The notes under the pieces are model-generated. The model worked only from the letters and a program-made list of their open reading frames with translations, was not told the DNA's origin and did not search any database. Shown here piece after piece: positions 7,651-17,284 of a DNA stretch of 51,754 nt. Origin of the DNA: JBMYTN01 sp049604415. GTDB taxonomy: Bacteria; Pseudomonadota; Alphaproteobacteria; Rhodospirillales; Rhodospirillaceae. How positions within the stretch are numbered: position 1 is the first letter of the stretch; every line of letters begins with the position of its first letter. A program made the position numbers and the translations under genes. The stretch covers positions 1 to 51,754 of the forward strand of contig JBMYTN010000030.1 of the NCBI GenBank assembly GCA_049604415.1. The letters are read 5' to 3'.

Positions 7651-8736
7651 ATGCTCTATCTCCTGGCAGAATTTTCGGACCAATTCGGCGCGTTGAACGT
7701 GTTCCGTTACCTGACCTTCCGGACCGGTGGGGCGGTGATGACGGCGATGCTGTTCGCCTTCGTTTTCGGACCCGCCATCATCAATTGGCTGAAGCGCAAG
7801 CAGAGCGAGGGGCAGCCGATCCGGGAAGACGGCCCGGAAAGCCATTTGCTGACCAAAAAAGGCACCCCGACCATGGGCGGGTTGATGATCTTGCTTGGTG
7901 TGGTGATGGCCACGTTGCTTTGGGCCGATCTGACCAGCGGCTATGTCTGGGCAGTGTTGTTGGTCACCTTGGGCTATGGGGTAATCGGTTTTGGCGATGA
8001 CTTCTTAAAGGTGACGAAAAAGAACACCAAAGGTCTGCCTGGCAAATTGAAATTGGTCGGCCAGGTCGGCATCGCCACCGTCGCTGCGATCTGGGTGACC
8101 TATCTGGGCACCGGCGATCAAGCCACCAGCCTCGCCTTCCCGTTTTTCAAAGATCTGACCATCAATCTGGGTCTGTTCTACATCCCCTTTGCCGTCTTCG
8201 TCATGGTCGGGGCCTCCAACTCCGTGAACCTCACCGACGGCCTGGACGGTCTGGCCATTGTGCCGGTGATGATCGCCGCTGCGGTGTTCATGCTGATCGC
8301 CTATCTGGTCGGCAATGCGATTTTCGCCTCCTATCTGCAGCTGGATCATGTGCCGGGCACCGGAGAGCTGGCGGTGATCTGCGGGGCCCTGATCGGTGCC
8401 GGTCTTGGTTTTCTCTGGTTCAACGCCCCGCCCGCCATGGTGTTCATGGGCGATACCGGCTCCCTGGCCCTGGGCGGAGCGCTGGGCAGCATCGCCGTGG
8501 TTTCCAAGCATGAAATCGTCCTGGCCATTGTCGGCGGCCTGTTTGTGTTGGAGACCGTCTCGGTAATCGTCCAGGTCGCCTCCTTCAAGTTGACCGGCAA
8601 GCGGGTGTTCCGCATGGCCCCGCTGCACCATCACTTCGAAAAGAAGGGCTGGGCCGAAAGCACCGTCGTGATCCGCTTTTGGATCATCGCCATGATCCTC
8701 GCGATCATCGGCCTCTCCACCCTGAAACTGCGCTGA
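7651..8736 (+). CDS. mraY: Phospho-N-acetylmuramoyl-pentapeptide transferase MraY
   Basis: MraY transfers phospho-MurNAc-pentapeptide to undecaprenyl phosphate, giving lipid I at the inner membrane. The 361-residue protein is full length and strongly hydrophobic, with about ten predicted transmembrane segments. Family signatures visible are GTPTMGGLMIL near residue 71, the catalytic-aspartate segment FGDDFLKVTKKN, SNSVNLTDGLDGLA, and MGDTGSLALGG, ending with the MAPLHHHFEKKGW histidine loop. ATG 7651 has an upstream GAAGGA site. It lies in its standard place between murF and murD. Confidence 0.98.
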   Translation: MLYLLAEFSDQFGALNVFRYLTFRTGGAVMTAMLFAFVFGPAIINWLKRKQSEGQPIREDGPESHLLTKKGTPTMGGLMILLGVVMATLLWADLTSGYVWAVLLVTLGYGVIGFGDDFLKVTKKNTKGLPGKLKLVGQVGIATVAAIWVTYLGTGDQATSLAFPFFKDLTINLGLFYIPFAVFVMVGASNSVNLTDGLDGLAIVPVMIAAAVFMLIAYLVGNAIFASYLQLDHVPGTGELAVICGALIGAGLGFLWFNAPPAMVFMGDTGSLALGGALGSIAVVSKHEIVLAIVGGLFVLETVSVIVQVASFKLTGKRVFRMAPLHHHFEKKGWAESTVVIRFWIIAMILAIIGLSTLKLR

Positions 8737-8764
8737 GCACCGGACGGAAGGAGACCCAGCCGCC

Positions 8765-10183
8765 ATGATCCCCGTATATCGCTTCTGCCTGAAAAAAGTC
8801 GCCGTGATGGGCCTGGGCAAATCCGGCCAAGCCGCCGTGCGCGCCTTGCTGGCGGGCGGGGCGTCCGTGGATGCCTGGGATGACAATCCGGACAGCCGGG
8901 CCGCTTTGCCGCGCCAACAAGGGCTGTGGCTGCGCGATCTGGCCAATCCGGCGCAATGGTCCGGACGCTTTGGCCGCTATTCGGCCATGCTCTGGAGCCC
9001 GGGCATTCCCCACACCCATCCCAAGCCACACCCGGTGGCGGATCTGGCCCGCCAAAACGGCTTGCCGCTGATCTGCGATGTGGAGCTGTTGCTGCAATCC
9101 CAGCCCTGGGCGCGGACCGTTGGCATCACCGGGACCAATGGCAAATCCACCACCACCGCCCTGATCGGCCATCTGTTCGCCAAAGCGCGGATGCCCTATC
9201 AGGTTGGCGGCAATATCGGCACCTCGGCCTTGATGCTGAAGCCATTGGATTCCCAAGGCACCTATGTCCTGGAGCTGAGCTCCTATCAGTTGGAGCTGAC
9301 CCCATCGCTCAGCCCGGATGTGGCGGTTTTGCTGAATGTATCGGCAGACCATTTGGAGCGCCATGGCGGCTTTGATGGCTATATCCAAGCCAAGCGCGAA
9401 ATCTTTAAGAACCAATATGGCACCAAATCCTCGGTCATCGGCATTGATGATCCCCATGGCTTTAACCTGCATGCCACCCTGAAGCGGGAGGCCGGACGGG
9501 TCGTGATCCCGATTTCCGGTCAGACCAAGGCTCCGGGCGGGGTCTATGTCCTGGACGGCATCCTGTTTGACGATATGGATGGCCGCAACAAGCGGGTGCT
9601 GGACCTGGATGAGGATTGCCCGACCCTGCCCGGCGAGCATAATCACCAAAACGCGGCTGCCGCCTATGCCACCGCCCGTCTGCGCGGCATCCCTCCGGAA
9701 ATCATTAAGGCGGCTTTGCCGTCCTTCCCGGGTCTGGCCCACCGCCAGGAACTGGTCGCCACCATCAATGGCATTGAATATGTCAATGACAGCAAGGCCA
9801 CCAATGCGGATGCCGCCGATAAGGCCATGGACTGCTATGACGATATTTATTGGATCGTCGGCGGTCGCCCGGCAGAGGGCGGCATCAACGCCCTGTCCCG
9901 GCATTTCCCCCATGTGCGCAAAGCCTTCCTGATCGGCGAGGCCGAAGCCGCCTTTGCCGAGGTTCTGGGCAAGGCCGGCGTGGCGTTGGAGCGCTGTGGC
10001 ACTCTGGATCGCGCCGTGAAGGCCGCCCATGAAGCCGCCCAGGCCGATGCCATTGAAGATGCCGCCATTCTGCTGTCCCCGGCCTGTAAGTCTTGGGATC
10101 AGTTCCCGAATTTCGAAACCCGGGGCGATGCCTTCCGCAGTCTGGTTCAAGGGCTCGGCAAACAAGGCGGAGGGGCCAGCTGA
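8765..10183 (+). CDS. murD: UDP-N-acetylmuramoyl-L-alanine-D-glutamate ligase MurD
   Basis: MurD adds D-glutamate to UDP-MurNAc-L-alanine with ATP. The 472-residue sequence shows an N-terminal Rossmann-like segment (VAVMGLGKSGQAAV), the ATP loop GITGTNGKSTTTALIG near residues 120-135, the LELSSYQLE and NVSADHLERHGG central motifs, the PGEHNHQNAAAA motif, and VNDSKATNADA in the C-terminal domain. A GGAAGGAGA ribosome site precedes ATG 8765. Its stop overlaps the ftsW start by one base (TGATG), suggesting translational coupling. Confidence 0.97.
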   Translation: MIPVYRFCLKKVAVMGLGKSGQAAVRALLAGGASVDAWDDNPDSRAALPRQQGLWLRDLANPAQWSGRFGRYSAMLWSPGIPHTHPKPHPVADLARQNGLPLICDVELLLQSQPWARTVGITGTNGKSTTTALIGHLFAKARMPYQVGGNIGTSALMLKPLDSQGTYVLELSSYQLELTPSLSPDVAVLLNVSADHLERHGGFDGYIQAKREIFKNQYGTKSSVIGIDDPHGFNLHATLKREAGRVVIPISGQTKAPGGVYVLDGILFDDMDGRNKRVLDLDEDCPTLPGEHNHQNAAAAYATARLRGIPPEIIKAALPSFPGLAHRQELVATINGIEYVNDSKATNADAADKAMDCYDDIYWIVGGRPAEGGINALSRHFPHVRKAFLIGEAEAAFAEVLGKAGVALERCGTLDRAVKAAHEAAQADAIEDAAILLSPACKSWDQFPNFETRGDAFRSLVQGLGKQGGGAS

Positions 10184-11469
10184 TGACCGTCACCCCGCCG
10201 ACAACTCTGGATTTGGCCCCGGCCAAGCCAAACCGGACCTCCCGGTCCGGCGGGTTGCGGCGTGCGCCGGGCGCGCGGGTGACCGCCAGCCATGTGATCA
10301 CCCAATCCAAAGCCAGCGGCTCCAAGGCTGCGGGCTATGCCCGGCCCTCTTTCACCCGCTTGGACACCAGCGTTCTGGGCCGCTGGTGGTGGACCGTGGA
10401 TCGGATGCAATTGGGTGCGGTGGCCCTGTTACTGTTAATCGGCACCATCCTGATCATGGCCGCCGGGCCGCCAGCCGCTGGGCGGATCGACGCCCCGACC
10501 TTCCATTTTGTCGAACGGCAATTCCTGTTCCTGCCCGTCGCCGTTTTGATCCTGTTTGGCACCTCCTTGCTCTCGCCCCTGTGGATCCGGCGTCTGGCGG
10601 TGATGCTGTTCGTCCTGTTCTTTGCCTTGACCGCCCTGACCCTGGGCATTGGTCAGGAGATCAAAGGCGCAACCCGCTGGATCAATCTGGGCGGTTTCAG
10701 CCTGCAGCCCTCGGAATTCCTCAAGCCCGCTTTCGCCGTGACATGTGCCTGGATGTTCGCCGTCCAGCGCTGCCAACCGGGCGTACCGGGCAATCTGATT
10801 GCCATCGCCCTGATGATCCTGGTCGCCAGTGTGCTGATTTCCCAACCGGATTTCGGCATGACCATGGTCTTCCTGGTGGTCTGGTCCTGCCAGTTTTTCC
10901 TGTCCGGTCTGGGGCTGTTCTGGGTCGTGCTGCTGGCCTGCATCGGCCTGGGCGGCGCGGTGGCAGCCTATTTCACCCTGCCCCATGTCACCGATCGGGT
11001 GGACCGGTTCTTGAACCCGGAAACCCTGGACAATTACCAGATCCTGACCTCCTTGAAGGCCTTCACCCAAGGCGGACTGCTGGGGCGTGGTCCGGGCGAG
11101 GGCCGGATCAAAACCGCCCTGCCCGATGCCCATACGGATTTCATCTTCTCCGTCGCGGGCGAGGAATTCGGCCTGCTGTTCTGTCTGTTGCTGGTCGGAC
11201 TGTTCGCCTTCATCGCCATCCGGGCCACGGTCCGGGTGGTGCGCGAAGACAATCTGTTTGTGCTGCTGGCCTGCGGTGGTCTGATCACCCAGCTGGCGGT
11301 GCAGGCCATGGTCAATATGTCCTCCAGCCTGGCCCTGATCCCGACCAAGGGCATGACCCTGCCCTTCATCTCCTATGGCGGGTCTTCCCTGCTGTCCGCC
11401 GCCTTGGCCATGGGCATGATCCTTGCCCTGACCCGGCGCGGCTGTGCGTCCCGGGAGTCCCAGCTATGA
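10183..11469 (+). CDS. ftsW: Peptidoglycan glycosyltransferase FtsW (SEDS family)
   Basis: FtsW polymerises lipid II at the septum as partner of FtsI. From ATG 10183 the protein is 428 residues: a cytoplasmic N-terminal segment of about 75 residues rich in Thr, Arg and Ser, then about ten transmembrane helices. SEDS signatures include GATRWINLGGFSLQPSEFLKP, ISQPDFGMTM, and the C-terminal PTKGMTLPFISYGGSSLL. An earlier in-frame GTG at 10093 would overlap murD by 90 bases and is not needed; TGATG coupling and a purine-rich GGCGGAGGGG stretch before 10183 favour the chosen start. The N-terminal extension is somewhat longer than in enterobacterial FtsW. Confidence 0.96.
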   Translation: MTVTPPTTLDLAPAKPNRTSRSGGLRRAPGARVTASHVITQSKASGSKAAGYARPSFTRLDTSVLGRWWWTVDRMQLGAVALLLLIGTILIMAAGPPAAGRIDAPTFHFVERQFLFLPVAVLILFGTSLLSPLWIRRLAVMLFVLFFALTALTLGIGQEIKGATRWINLGGFSLQPSEFLKPAFAVTCAWMFAVQRCQPGVPGNLIAIALMILVASVLISQPDFGMTMVFLVVWSCQFFLSGLGLFWVVLLACIGLGGAVAAYFTLPHVTDRVDRFLNPETLDNYQILTSLKAFTQGGLLGRGPGEGRIKTALPDAHTDFIFSVAGEEFGLLFCLLLVGLFAFIAIRATVRVVREDNLFVLLACGGLITQLAVQAMVNMSSSLALIPTKGMTLPFISYGGSSLLSAALAMGMILALTRRGCASRESQL

Positions 11470-12692
11470 CGACCGGATCCCAACCCCTGTCCAGCCTGAA
11501 GGTCGTTCTTGCCGCCGGAGGCACTGGCGGCCATGTCTTCCCCGCCGAAGCCCTGGCCCAGGAGCTGTTGGAGCGCGGTGCCCAACTGACCTTGGTCACC
11601 GACAATCGCGGCGCGGCCTATGGCGGCGCGTTGGGTCAGATCGAGACGAAGCGGATCCGGGCCTCTGCGGTCGCCGGGCAGGGCCTGCTGAAACGGGTTC
11701 GGGCGGTGTTTGACCTCGGCCTGGGCGTGCTGCAAGCCATGTTGCTGCTGCGCCGCCTGCGGCCCGATGCGGTGGTCGGTTTTGGCGGCTATGCCTCGGT
11801 GCCGACCATGGTCGCGGCCCTGCGGTTGGGCCTGCCGACCATCGTCCATGAGCAAAACGCCGTGCCGGGCCGAGCCAACCGGATGATCGCCGCCAAGGTG
11901 ACCCGCTTCGCCACCGCCTTTGAGCCGCGCCGGGTCGCGATCCGGGCCAACAAGGTCCATACCGGCATGCCCGTGCGCCCCGCCGTGGCCGCCCATGCGG
12001 AAGCCCCCTATATGGCCCCGCTGGCTGATAGCGGCCCGTTGCGCTTGCTGATCACCGGCGGCAGCCAGGGGGCGCAAGTGTTCTCCAGCCTGGTGCCCGA
12101 GGCCATTGCCCTGTTGCCCGAAACCCTGCGGTCTCGGCTGGAGATCACCCAGCAATGCCGTCCGGAAGACCTGGAGGCTGCCCGCAAGCGCTATGAGGAT
12201 CTGGGCATGGGTGGCCAGATCGAGCTGTCAAACTTCTTCGGCGATTTGCCTGAGCGTCTGGCCCAGGCTCATTTGGTGATCTGCCGCTCCGGAGCCTCGA
12301 CGATTTCGGAACTGGCGGTGACCGGGCGTCCCTCGGTGCTGGTGCCCTATCCCTTTGCCGCCGATGACCACCAGACCGCCAATGCCCGGGCCTTGTCCGA
12401 GGCCGGGGCCGCTTGGCTGATGCCTCAGGATCATCTGAGCCCGGACAGCCTGGCCAACCGGTTGACCGAACTGTTCCAAAGCCCCGATTTCCTCAGCCGG
12501 GCATCGGCCTGCTGCCGGGTGGTTGGGGTGCCCGATGCGGCGGTCCGCTTGGCCGATCTGGTCACCGATCTGGTCGGCGGCCCGGCCAACTCCGCCAGTG
12601 GCGATCTGCCCATGCCTGACGAGCAAAGCCCCCAGAGCCGCCCGACAGCCGCCCCCAAAATCAAAACCACCCTTCAGGAGATGTCGCTGTGA
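11466..12692 (+). CDS. murG: UDP-GlcNAc:lipid I N-acetylglucosaminyltransferase MurG
   Basis: MurG adds GlcNAc to lipid I to make lipid II on the cytoplasmic face of the membrane. The 408-residue protein has the N-terminal glycine-rich loop AAGGTGGHVFPA, the central segment GFGGYASVPT and VHEQNAVPGRANR, a C-terminal UDP-GlcNAc domain with ITGGSQGAQVF and CRSGASTISELA, and PYPFAADDHQTANA. About 45 extra residues, rich in Pro and Ser, follow the conserved fold. The frame is open far upstream through ftsW, but that is an accident of GC-rich sequence; ATG 11466 overlaps the ftsW stop (ATGA) and begins just before the conserved loop. Confidence 0.97.
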   Translation: MTTGSQPLSSLKVVLAAGGTGGHVFPAEALAQELLERGAQLTLVTDNRGAAYGGALGQIETKRIRASAVAGQGLLKRVRAVFDLGLGVLQAMLLLRRLRPDAVVGFGGYASVPTMVAALRLGLPTIVHEQNAVPGRANRMIAAKVTRFATAFEPRRVAIRANKVHTGMPVRPAVAAHAEAPYMAPLADSGPLRLLITGGSQGAQVFSSLVPEAIALLPETLRSRLEITQQCRPEDLEAARKRYEDLGMGGQIELSNFFGDLPERLAQAHLVICRSGASTISELAVTGRPSVLVPYPFAADDHQTANARALSEAGAAWLMPQDHLSPDSLANRLTELFQSPDFLSRASACCRVVGVPDAAVRLADLVTDLVGGPANSASGDLPMPDEQSPQSRPTAAPKIKTTLQEMSL

Positions 12693-14155
12693 GAGCCCTG
12701 CCCCTAGATATCGGCCCGCTGCATTTTGTGGGCATTGGCGGCATCGGCATGAGCGGCATTGCCGAGGTCCTGCATAATCTGGGCTACCGGGTCCAGGGAT
12801 CCGATGCTGCCGAGAACGCCAATGTGAAGCGTCTGCGCACATTGGGCATTTCCGTTGCCGTCGGGCAGAAAGCCGAAAATGTCGGTGATGCCCAGGTGAT
12901 CGTCGTGTCCTCCGCCATCAAACCGGACAATCCGGAAGTGGTTGAAGCCCGCTCCCGCTTCCTGCCCGTGGTCCGCCGGGCGGAAATGCTTGGCGAATTG
13001 ATGCGGCTGAAATGGTCCATTGCGGTCGGCGGCACCCATGGCAAGACCACCACGACCTCGCTGGTCGCGGCGATCCTGGAAGCCGCCGGGCTGGGGCCGA
13101 CGGTGATCAATGGCGGCATCATCAATGCCCGGGGCACCAATGCCTATCTGGGCGATGGCGATTGGATGGTGGTCGAGGCCGATGAGAGCGACGGCACCTT
13201 CACCAAGCTGCCCGCGACCATCGCCATTGTGACCAATATGGATCCGGAGCATCTGGACTTTTACGGCAGCTTTGACCGCATGCGCGAGGCCTTCCAAACC
13301 TTCGTCCAGAACCTGCCCTTCTATGGCTTTGCCTGCATGTGCATCGACCATCCGGAGGTCCAGGCCCTGATCCCGCGCCTGCAGGACCGCCGGGTTCTGA
13401 CCTATGGTTTCAGCCCGCAGGCCGATATCAGGGCGGTGGACAGCCAGGCCGGTCCGGAAGGCATGCGGTTCTCCGTGATCCTGACCAACCGGCAAACCGG
13501 CGAAAGCGAAACCATCGAACATATCCGCTTGCCGATGCATGGCCGCCATAATGTGCTCAATGCGCTTTCGGCCATTGGCGTGGCCTGGGACATGGGCGTG
13601 GATGGCGATGTGATCAAGCGGGGCTTAAGCCGCTTTGAAGGGGTCAAACGCCGCTTCACCAAAACCGGCGAAGTCGCTGGGATCTCGATCATTGATGACT
13701 ATGGCCACCACCCGGTGGAAATCGGCGCCGTGCTGAAGGCGGCCCGGGAGGCCAGCGCGGGCGGCGTCATCGCCGTGGTTCAGCCGCACCGCTATAGCCG
13801 CCTGAACGCCCTGTTCGAAGAATTCTGCACCTGTTTCAACGATGCCGACACCGTCATCGTCGCCGATGTGTTCGCCGCCGGGGAAAGCCCGATCTCCGGG
13901 GCCTCTAAAGAAGCCCTGGCCGAGGGCTTAAAGGTCCATGGCCATAAGGGCGTCATCACCTTGCCGAGCCAAGACAAGCTGGCCGAGACGGTTGGGCGGA
14001 TCGCCCGGGCCGGGGATCTGGTGGTCTGCTTGGGCGCGGGATCGATCTCGCAATGGGCCAACAGCCTGCCGGGCGAGTTGGAGCGTCACCTGAGTGCTAA
14101 GCGCAGTGCTAGTGGCAGTGCCGGTGGTGTCGAGAGCCAGGGAGGACGCGCATGA
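12689..14155 (+). CDS. murC: UDP-N-acetylmuramate-L-alanine ligase MurC
   Basis: MurC joins L-alanine to UDP-MurNAc, the first amino acid of the stem peptide. The 488-residue protein begins with a Rossmann segment HFVGIGGIGMSGIAEVL, carries the ATP loop GGTHGKTTTTSLVA near residues 114-127, VVEADESDGTF, and NMDPEHLDFYG, and has the C-terminal DDYGHHPVEI and QPHRYSR motifs. Translation starts at GTG 12689, overlapping the murG stop (GTGA) with an AGGAG site 8 bases upstream. A short Ser/Gly-rich C-terminal tail precedes the murB overlap. Confidence 0.97.
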   Translation: MRALPLDIGPLHFVGIGGIGMSGIAEVLHNLGYRVQGSDAAENANVKRLRTLGISVAVGQKAENVGDAQVIVVSSAIKPDNPEVVEARSRFLPVVRRAEMLGELMRLKWSIAVGGTHGKTTTTSLVAAILEAAGLGPTVINGGIINARGTNAYLGDGDWMVVEADESDGTFTKLPATIAIVTNMDPEHLDFYGSFDRMREAFQTFVQNLPFYGFACMCIDHPEVQALIPRLQDRRVLTYGFSPQADIRAVDSQAGPEGMRFSVILTNRQTGESETIEHIRLPMHGRHNVLNALSAIGVAWDMGVDGDVIKRGLSRFEGVKRRFTKTGEVAGISIIDDYGHHPVEIGAVLKAAREASAGGVIAVVQPHRYSRLNALFEEFCTCFNDADTVIVADVFAAGESPISGASKEALAEGLKVHGHKGVITLPSQDKLAETVGRIARAGDLVVCLGAGSISQWANSLPGELERHLSAKRSASGSAGGVESQGGRA

Positions 14156-15159
14156 TGGTCCATCCCCACCCCTTCGCCCTGTCCGGCCCGGCTGTGATCG
14201 CGCGCCTGCCCGCATTGCGTGGTCGGCTCAGCGCCAATGCCGCCCTGGCCGATCAGACCTGGTTCCGGGTCGGTGGTCCGGCGGAGGTGCTGTTCAAACC
14301 CAAAGATCTGGAAGACCTCCAAGCCTTCTTGGCAGGGCGTCCGGCTGACATCCCGATCACGGTGATCGGTGCGGCTTCCAATTTACTGGTCCGTGATGGC
14401 GGCATCCCCGGTGTGGTGATCAAGCTCTCCGGTCGGGCTTTTGGTGCCGTTGAGCAAGACGAGGCCGTCCCGGGACAGATCACCTGTGGCGCGGCGGCCC
14501 TGGATTTGACCGTGGCGCGGTTTGCCCAAAGCTGGGCCATTGGTGGCTTGGAGTTTTTGTCCGGCATTCCCGGCACCATTGGCGGTGCGGTGCGGATGAA
14601 TGCCGGGGCCTATGGTGGCGAGATCAAGGATGTTTTGGTCTCTGCGACCATCATCAAAGGCTCCGGTGACACTGCCACACTACCCCTTAAAGACTTAAAC
14701 TTCGGTTACCGCCGCTCCGGTTTGGCGGAAGATGACTTTGTTGTCTCCGCCACCCTGTGCGGCCAGCCCGACGCCGATGCCACCGCCATCGAAACCCGGA
14801 TTGCCGAGATCCAGGCGGGCCGCCAAGACAGCCAGCCGACCCGGGCGCGGACCGGTGGGTCCACCTTCGCCAATCCCGATCCGGAAACCTCCGGCGGTCG
14901 CCGGGCTTGGGAGCTGATCGATGCGGCAGGCTGCCGAGGTCTACAGATCGGCGGGGCCCAGGTCAGCGAAAAGCACTGCAACTTCCTGATCAACACCGGC
15001 ACGGCCACCGCAACCGACCTGGAAACCCTCGGCGAGACAGTCCGGGCGTGGGTGTTGGAGACCTCGGGCGTTGCCCTGCATTGGGAGATCCGCCGCATCG
15101 GTCAAACCGCTGACTCCCCTACTGCCTCCGCCCCCCAAACCCAGGAGACCCGGCCATGA
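14152..15159 (+). CDS. murB: UDP-N-acetylenolpyruvoylglucosamine reductase MurB
   Basis: MurB reduces the enolpyruvyl group of UDP-GlcNAc-enolpyruvate to UDP-MurNAc with NADPH and FAD. The 335-residue protein shows the FAD-binding segment VIGAASNLLVRDGGIPGVVI, GGLEFLSGIPGTIGGAVRMN, and the catalytic-region motifs GGSTFANP and EKHCNFLINTG. The form is the shorter type II found in alphaproteobacteria, with a Thr/Ala/Pro-rich C-terminal tail. ATG 14152 overlaps the murC stop by 4 bases and has a GGAGG site within the end of murC. Confidence 0.97.
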   Translation: MMVHPHPFALSGPAVIARLPALRGRLSANAALADQTWFRVGGPAEVLFKPKDLEDLQAFLAGRPADIPITVIGAASNLLVRDGGIPGVVIKLSGRAFGAVEQDEAVPGQITCGAAALDLTVARFAQSWAIGGLEFLSGIPGTIGGAVRMNAGAYGGEIKDVLVSATIIKGSGDTATLPLKDLNFGYRRSGLAEDDFVVSATLCGQPDADATAIETRIAEIQAGRQDSQPTRARTGGSTFANPDPETSGGRRAWELIDAAGCRGLQIGGAQVSEKHCNFLINTGTATATDLETLGETVRAWVLETSGVALHWEIRRIGQTADSPTASAPQTQETRP

Positions 15160-16103
15160 GCAGCGCGCCGAGCCAACAGCCCGTCTCCTTCGCCCCTCCG
15201 GCCCGGGTCAGTGTGTTGCTGGGTGGGATCTCCGTGGAGCGCGAGGTCTCCCTGGTCAGCGGCGCGGCTGCCGCCAAGGCCTTGGCCGAGGCAGGCTATC
15301 AGGTCTCAACCATTGACGTGCCACGCAACCCGGCGGATTTGGCCCAGGCCCTGGAGTTCCAACGCCCCGATGTGGTGTTCAACGCCTTGCATGGCCGGTT
15401 CGGCGAGGATGGCGCGATCCAAGGTCTCTTGGACTTGATGGGCCTGCCCTATACCCATTCCGGACGGCTGGCCAGCGCCGTGGCGATGGACAAGCCGATG
15501 GCCAAGGCGGTGTTCCGGGAAGCCGGTCTGCCGGTCGCCACCCATAAGGTGGTCACGATTTCCGAGGTCCGGCGCGCCGACCCGCTGCCCCGGCCCTATG
15601 TGCTCAAGCCATTTAATGAGGGCTCGAGCTGCGGTGTGGTGATCCTGCAGCCCGGCGGCAATGACGAGCCCTTGGCCCCGGAGCGCTGGAGCTTCGCCGA
15701 AACCGTCATGGCCGAACCCTTCGTCCCCGGGCGCGACATGACTGTGACCGTGATGGGCGATCGTGCCTTGGCGGTGACCGAAATCGTCACCGAGCGCAGC
15801 TTCTATGACTATGACGCCAAATATGCCGCCGGGGGCTCGCGCCATTTGTTGCCCGCCCCGATCCCCGAGGCCGTGGCGGCGCATTTGATGGAGCTGTCGG
15901 TGAAGGCCCATCAGGCCCTGGGTTGCCGGGGCGTCAGCCGGGCCGATTTCCGCCTGAATGGCGAGGAAGCGGTGCTGTTGGAAATCAACACCCAACCGGG
16001 CATGACCCCGACCTCGTTGGTGCCCGAGCAGGCCGAACATGTGGGCATCTCCTTTCCGGAGCTGACCCGTTGGATGGTGGAGGCCGCCGCATGCGATCCC
16101 TGA
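15156..16103 (+). CDS. ddl: D-alanine-D-alanine ligase Ddl
   Basis: Ddl makes the D-Ala-D-Ala dipeptide used by MurF. The 315-residue ATP-grasp enzyme has the N-terminal SVLLGGISVEREVSLVSG motif, NALHGRFGEDGAIQG, the SGRLASAVAMDKPMAK segment, KPFNEGSSCGV, and the metal-site region LLEINTQPGMTPTSLVPEQA. Length and motifs are normal, with a short N-terminal extension. ATG 15156 overlaps the murB stop by 4 bases and is preceded by an AGGAGA site. It overlaps ftsQ by 13 bases. Confidence 0.97.
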   Translation: MSSAPSQQPVSFAPPARVSVLLGGISVEREVSLVSGAAAAKALAEAGYQVSTIDVPRNPADLAQALEFQRPDVVFNALHGRFGEDGAIQGLLDLMGLPYTHSGRLASAVAMDKPMAKAVFREAGLPVATHKVVTISEVRRADPLPRPYVLKPFNEGSSCGVVILQPGGNDEPLAPERWSFAETVMAEPFVPGRDMTVTVMGDRALAVTEIVTERSFYDYDAKYAAGGSRHLLPAPIPEAVAAHLMELSVKAHQALGCRGVSRADFRLNGEEAVLLEINTQPGMTPTSLVPEQAEHVGISFPELTRWMVEAAACDP

Positions 16104-17284
16104 TCAACAAAGTCACCGCAAGGCTGAGCGCCAAAACCCCGGCACGACGCGCCCCGCGCCTGGACCCGCGACCACTCTCTCGCCCAGCCACCGGTCAAGT
16201 CACTCGCCAAGCCACCCGGCAATCCTCCCGTCCGGCGGAGGGCTCGGGAACCAAGCGCCCGCTGCGGGATTTGGAAACCACCGCTTTGCTCGCCCGCCGC
16301 CTGCCCGAGGACCGGGTGCTGCCGCGCCCGATCCGCAAGGCGGTCTCCTCCCGGCGGATGCTGCTGTTGGCCATTGCCATCGCCGCCCCCTATCTGGCGA
16401 TGCGCGGCATGGCCATGGCCGAAGGGGCCCTGGATGCCTCCCGCCAGACCGCCGATCAGCAATTGGTGGCCGGTGAGGCCCGCGAAACCGGCTTTTGGGC
16501 CTGGCTGTCCTCCACCGGCGATGTGGCTCGCCAAGCGATCCCGACCGCTGCGGATACCGGCTTGGTGGTCAACCACATCACGGTCACCGGACGGGATCGG
16601 ACCACGCCCTCAGAGCTGCTCAGCGCTTTGGGCACCAAGCGGGGCGCGCCAATCCTGAAGGTGGATCCCCAAGATGCCCGGGCGCGGCTGATGGATCTGC
16701 CCTGGATCGCCGAGGCCACCGTTGAGCGCCGTTTGCCCGACCGCATTCACGTGGCTTTGGTTGAACGCCAACCGCTGGCCCTATGGCGCCATGACGGCCA
16801 GTTCACCGTGATTGACCGCCAAGGCGATCCCATCGCGGTGGATCCGGCACTGTTTGCCGATCTGATCATTCTGGTGGGGGCCAAAGCCCCGATGGAAGCC
16901 GAAGACCTGCTCGCCACCCTGGGCGAGATCCCTGAAATCGCTGAGCGGGTCAAGGCTGCCAGCCTGGTCAGCGGGCGGCGCTGGACCCTGCGCATCGACA
17001 GCCTGCGCGACGGGCTGGATATCCACCTGCCCGAAACCGGCGCGCCCGGCGCCTTAAAACTGATTTCCCGCATGCACCGCGAAGACGGGCTGCTGGATAA
17101 GGACCTGAGCTCCGTCGACCTGCGCGAACCCGGTCGGATGGTGGTCAGCCTGACCGAACGGGCCGAGAGCCTGGAAAACTTGGACGCCTTGGAAGCCCCG
17201 GAAAGTGATGAGGGTGGGCAAACCGCCCCGGTACCCAGCGAGGAGGCAGACGCATCGGCAAGCTTGGAGGGGCGTGATGCCTAA
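16091..17284 (+). CDS. ftsQ: Cell division protein FtsQ with a basic N-terminal tail
   Basis: FtsQ is a bitopic membrane protein that recruits FtsL and FtsB to the divisome. From ATG 16091 it is 397 residues, much longer than the roughly 280 of E. coli. About 95 Arg/Ala/Pro/Thr-rich residues precede one transmembrane helix (MLLLAIAIAAPYLAMRG). A POTRA-like domain begins at VNHITVTGRDRTTPSELLSALG, followed by the beta domain with DLPWIAEATVERRLPDRIHV. The C-terminus is acidic (Glu/Asp-rich). The longer open frame starting at 15923 overlaps ddl and is rejected. The stop overlaps the ftsA start by 8 bases. Confidence 0.93.
   Translation: MRSLINKVTARLSAKTPARRAPRLDPRPLSRPATGQVTRQATRQSSRPAEGSGTKRPLRDLETTALLARRLPEDRVLPRPIRKAVSSRRMLLLAIAIAAPYLAMRGMAMAEGALDASRQTADQQLVAGEARETGFWAWLSSTGDVARQAIPTAADTGLVVNHITVTGRDRTTPSELLSALGTKRGAPILKVDPQDARARLMDLPWIAEATVERRLPDRIHVALVERQPLALWRHDGQFTVIDRQGDPIAVDPALFADLIILVGAKAPMEAEDLLATLGEIPEIAERVKAASLVSGRRWTLRIDSLRDGLDIHLPETGAPGALKLISRMHREDGLLDKDLSSVDLREPGRMVVSLTERAESLENLDALEAPESDEGGQTAPVPSEEADASASLEGRDA

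Noticed and set aside
5677..7845. 722-residue reverse-strand frame across murE-murF
   Set aside because: Antisense shadow; the sense strand encodes intact Mur ligases.
10029..11465. Apparent fusion extending MurG to 887 residues
   Set aside because: The upstream part is an out-of-frame reading of ftsW; the real MurG begins at the coupled ATG 11466.
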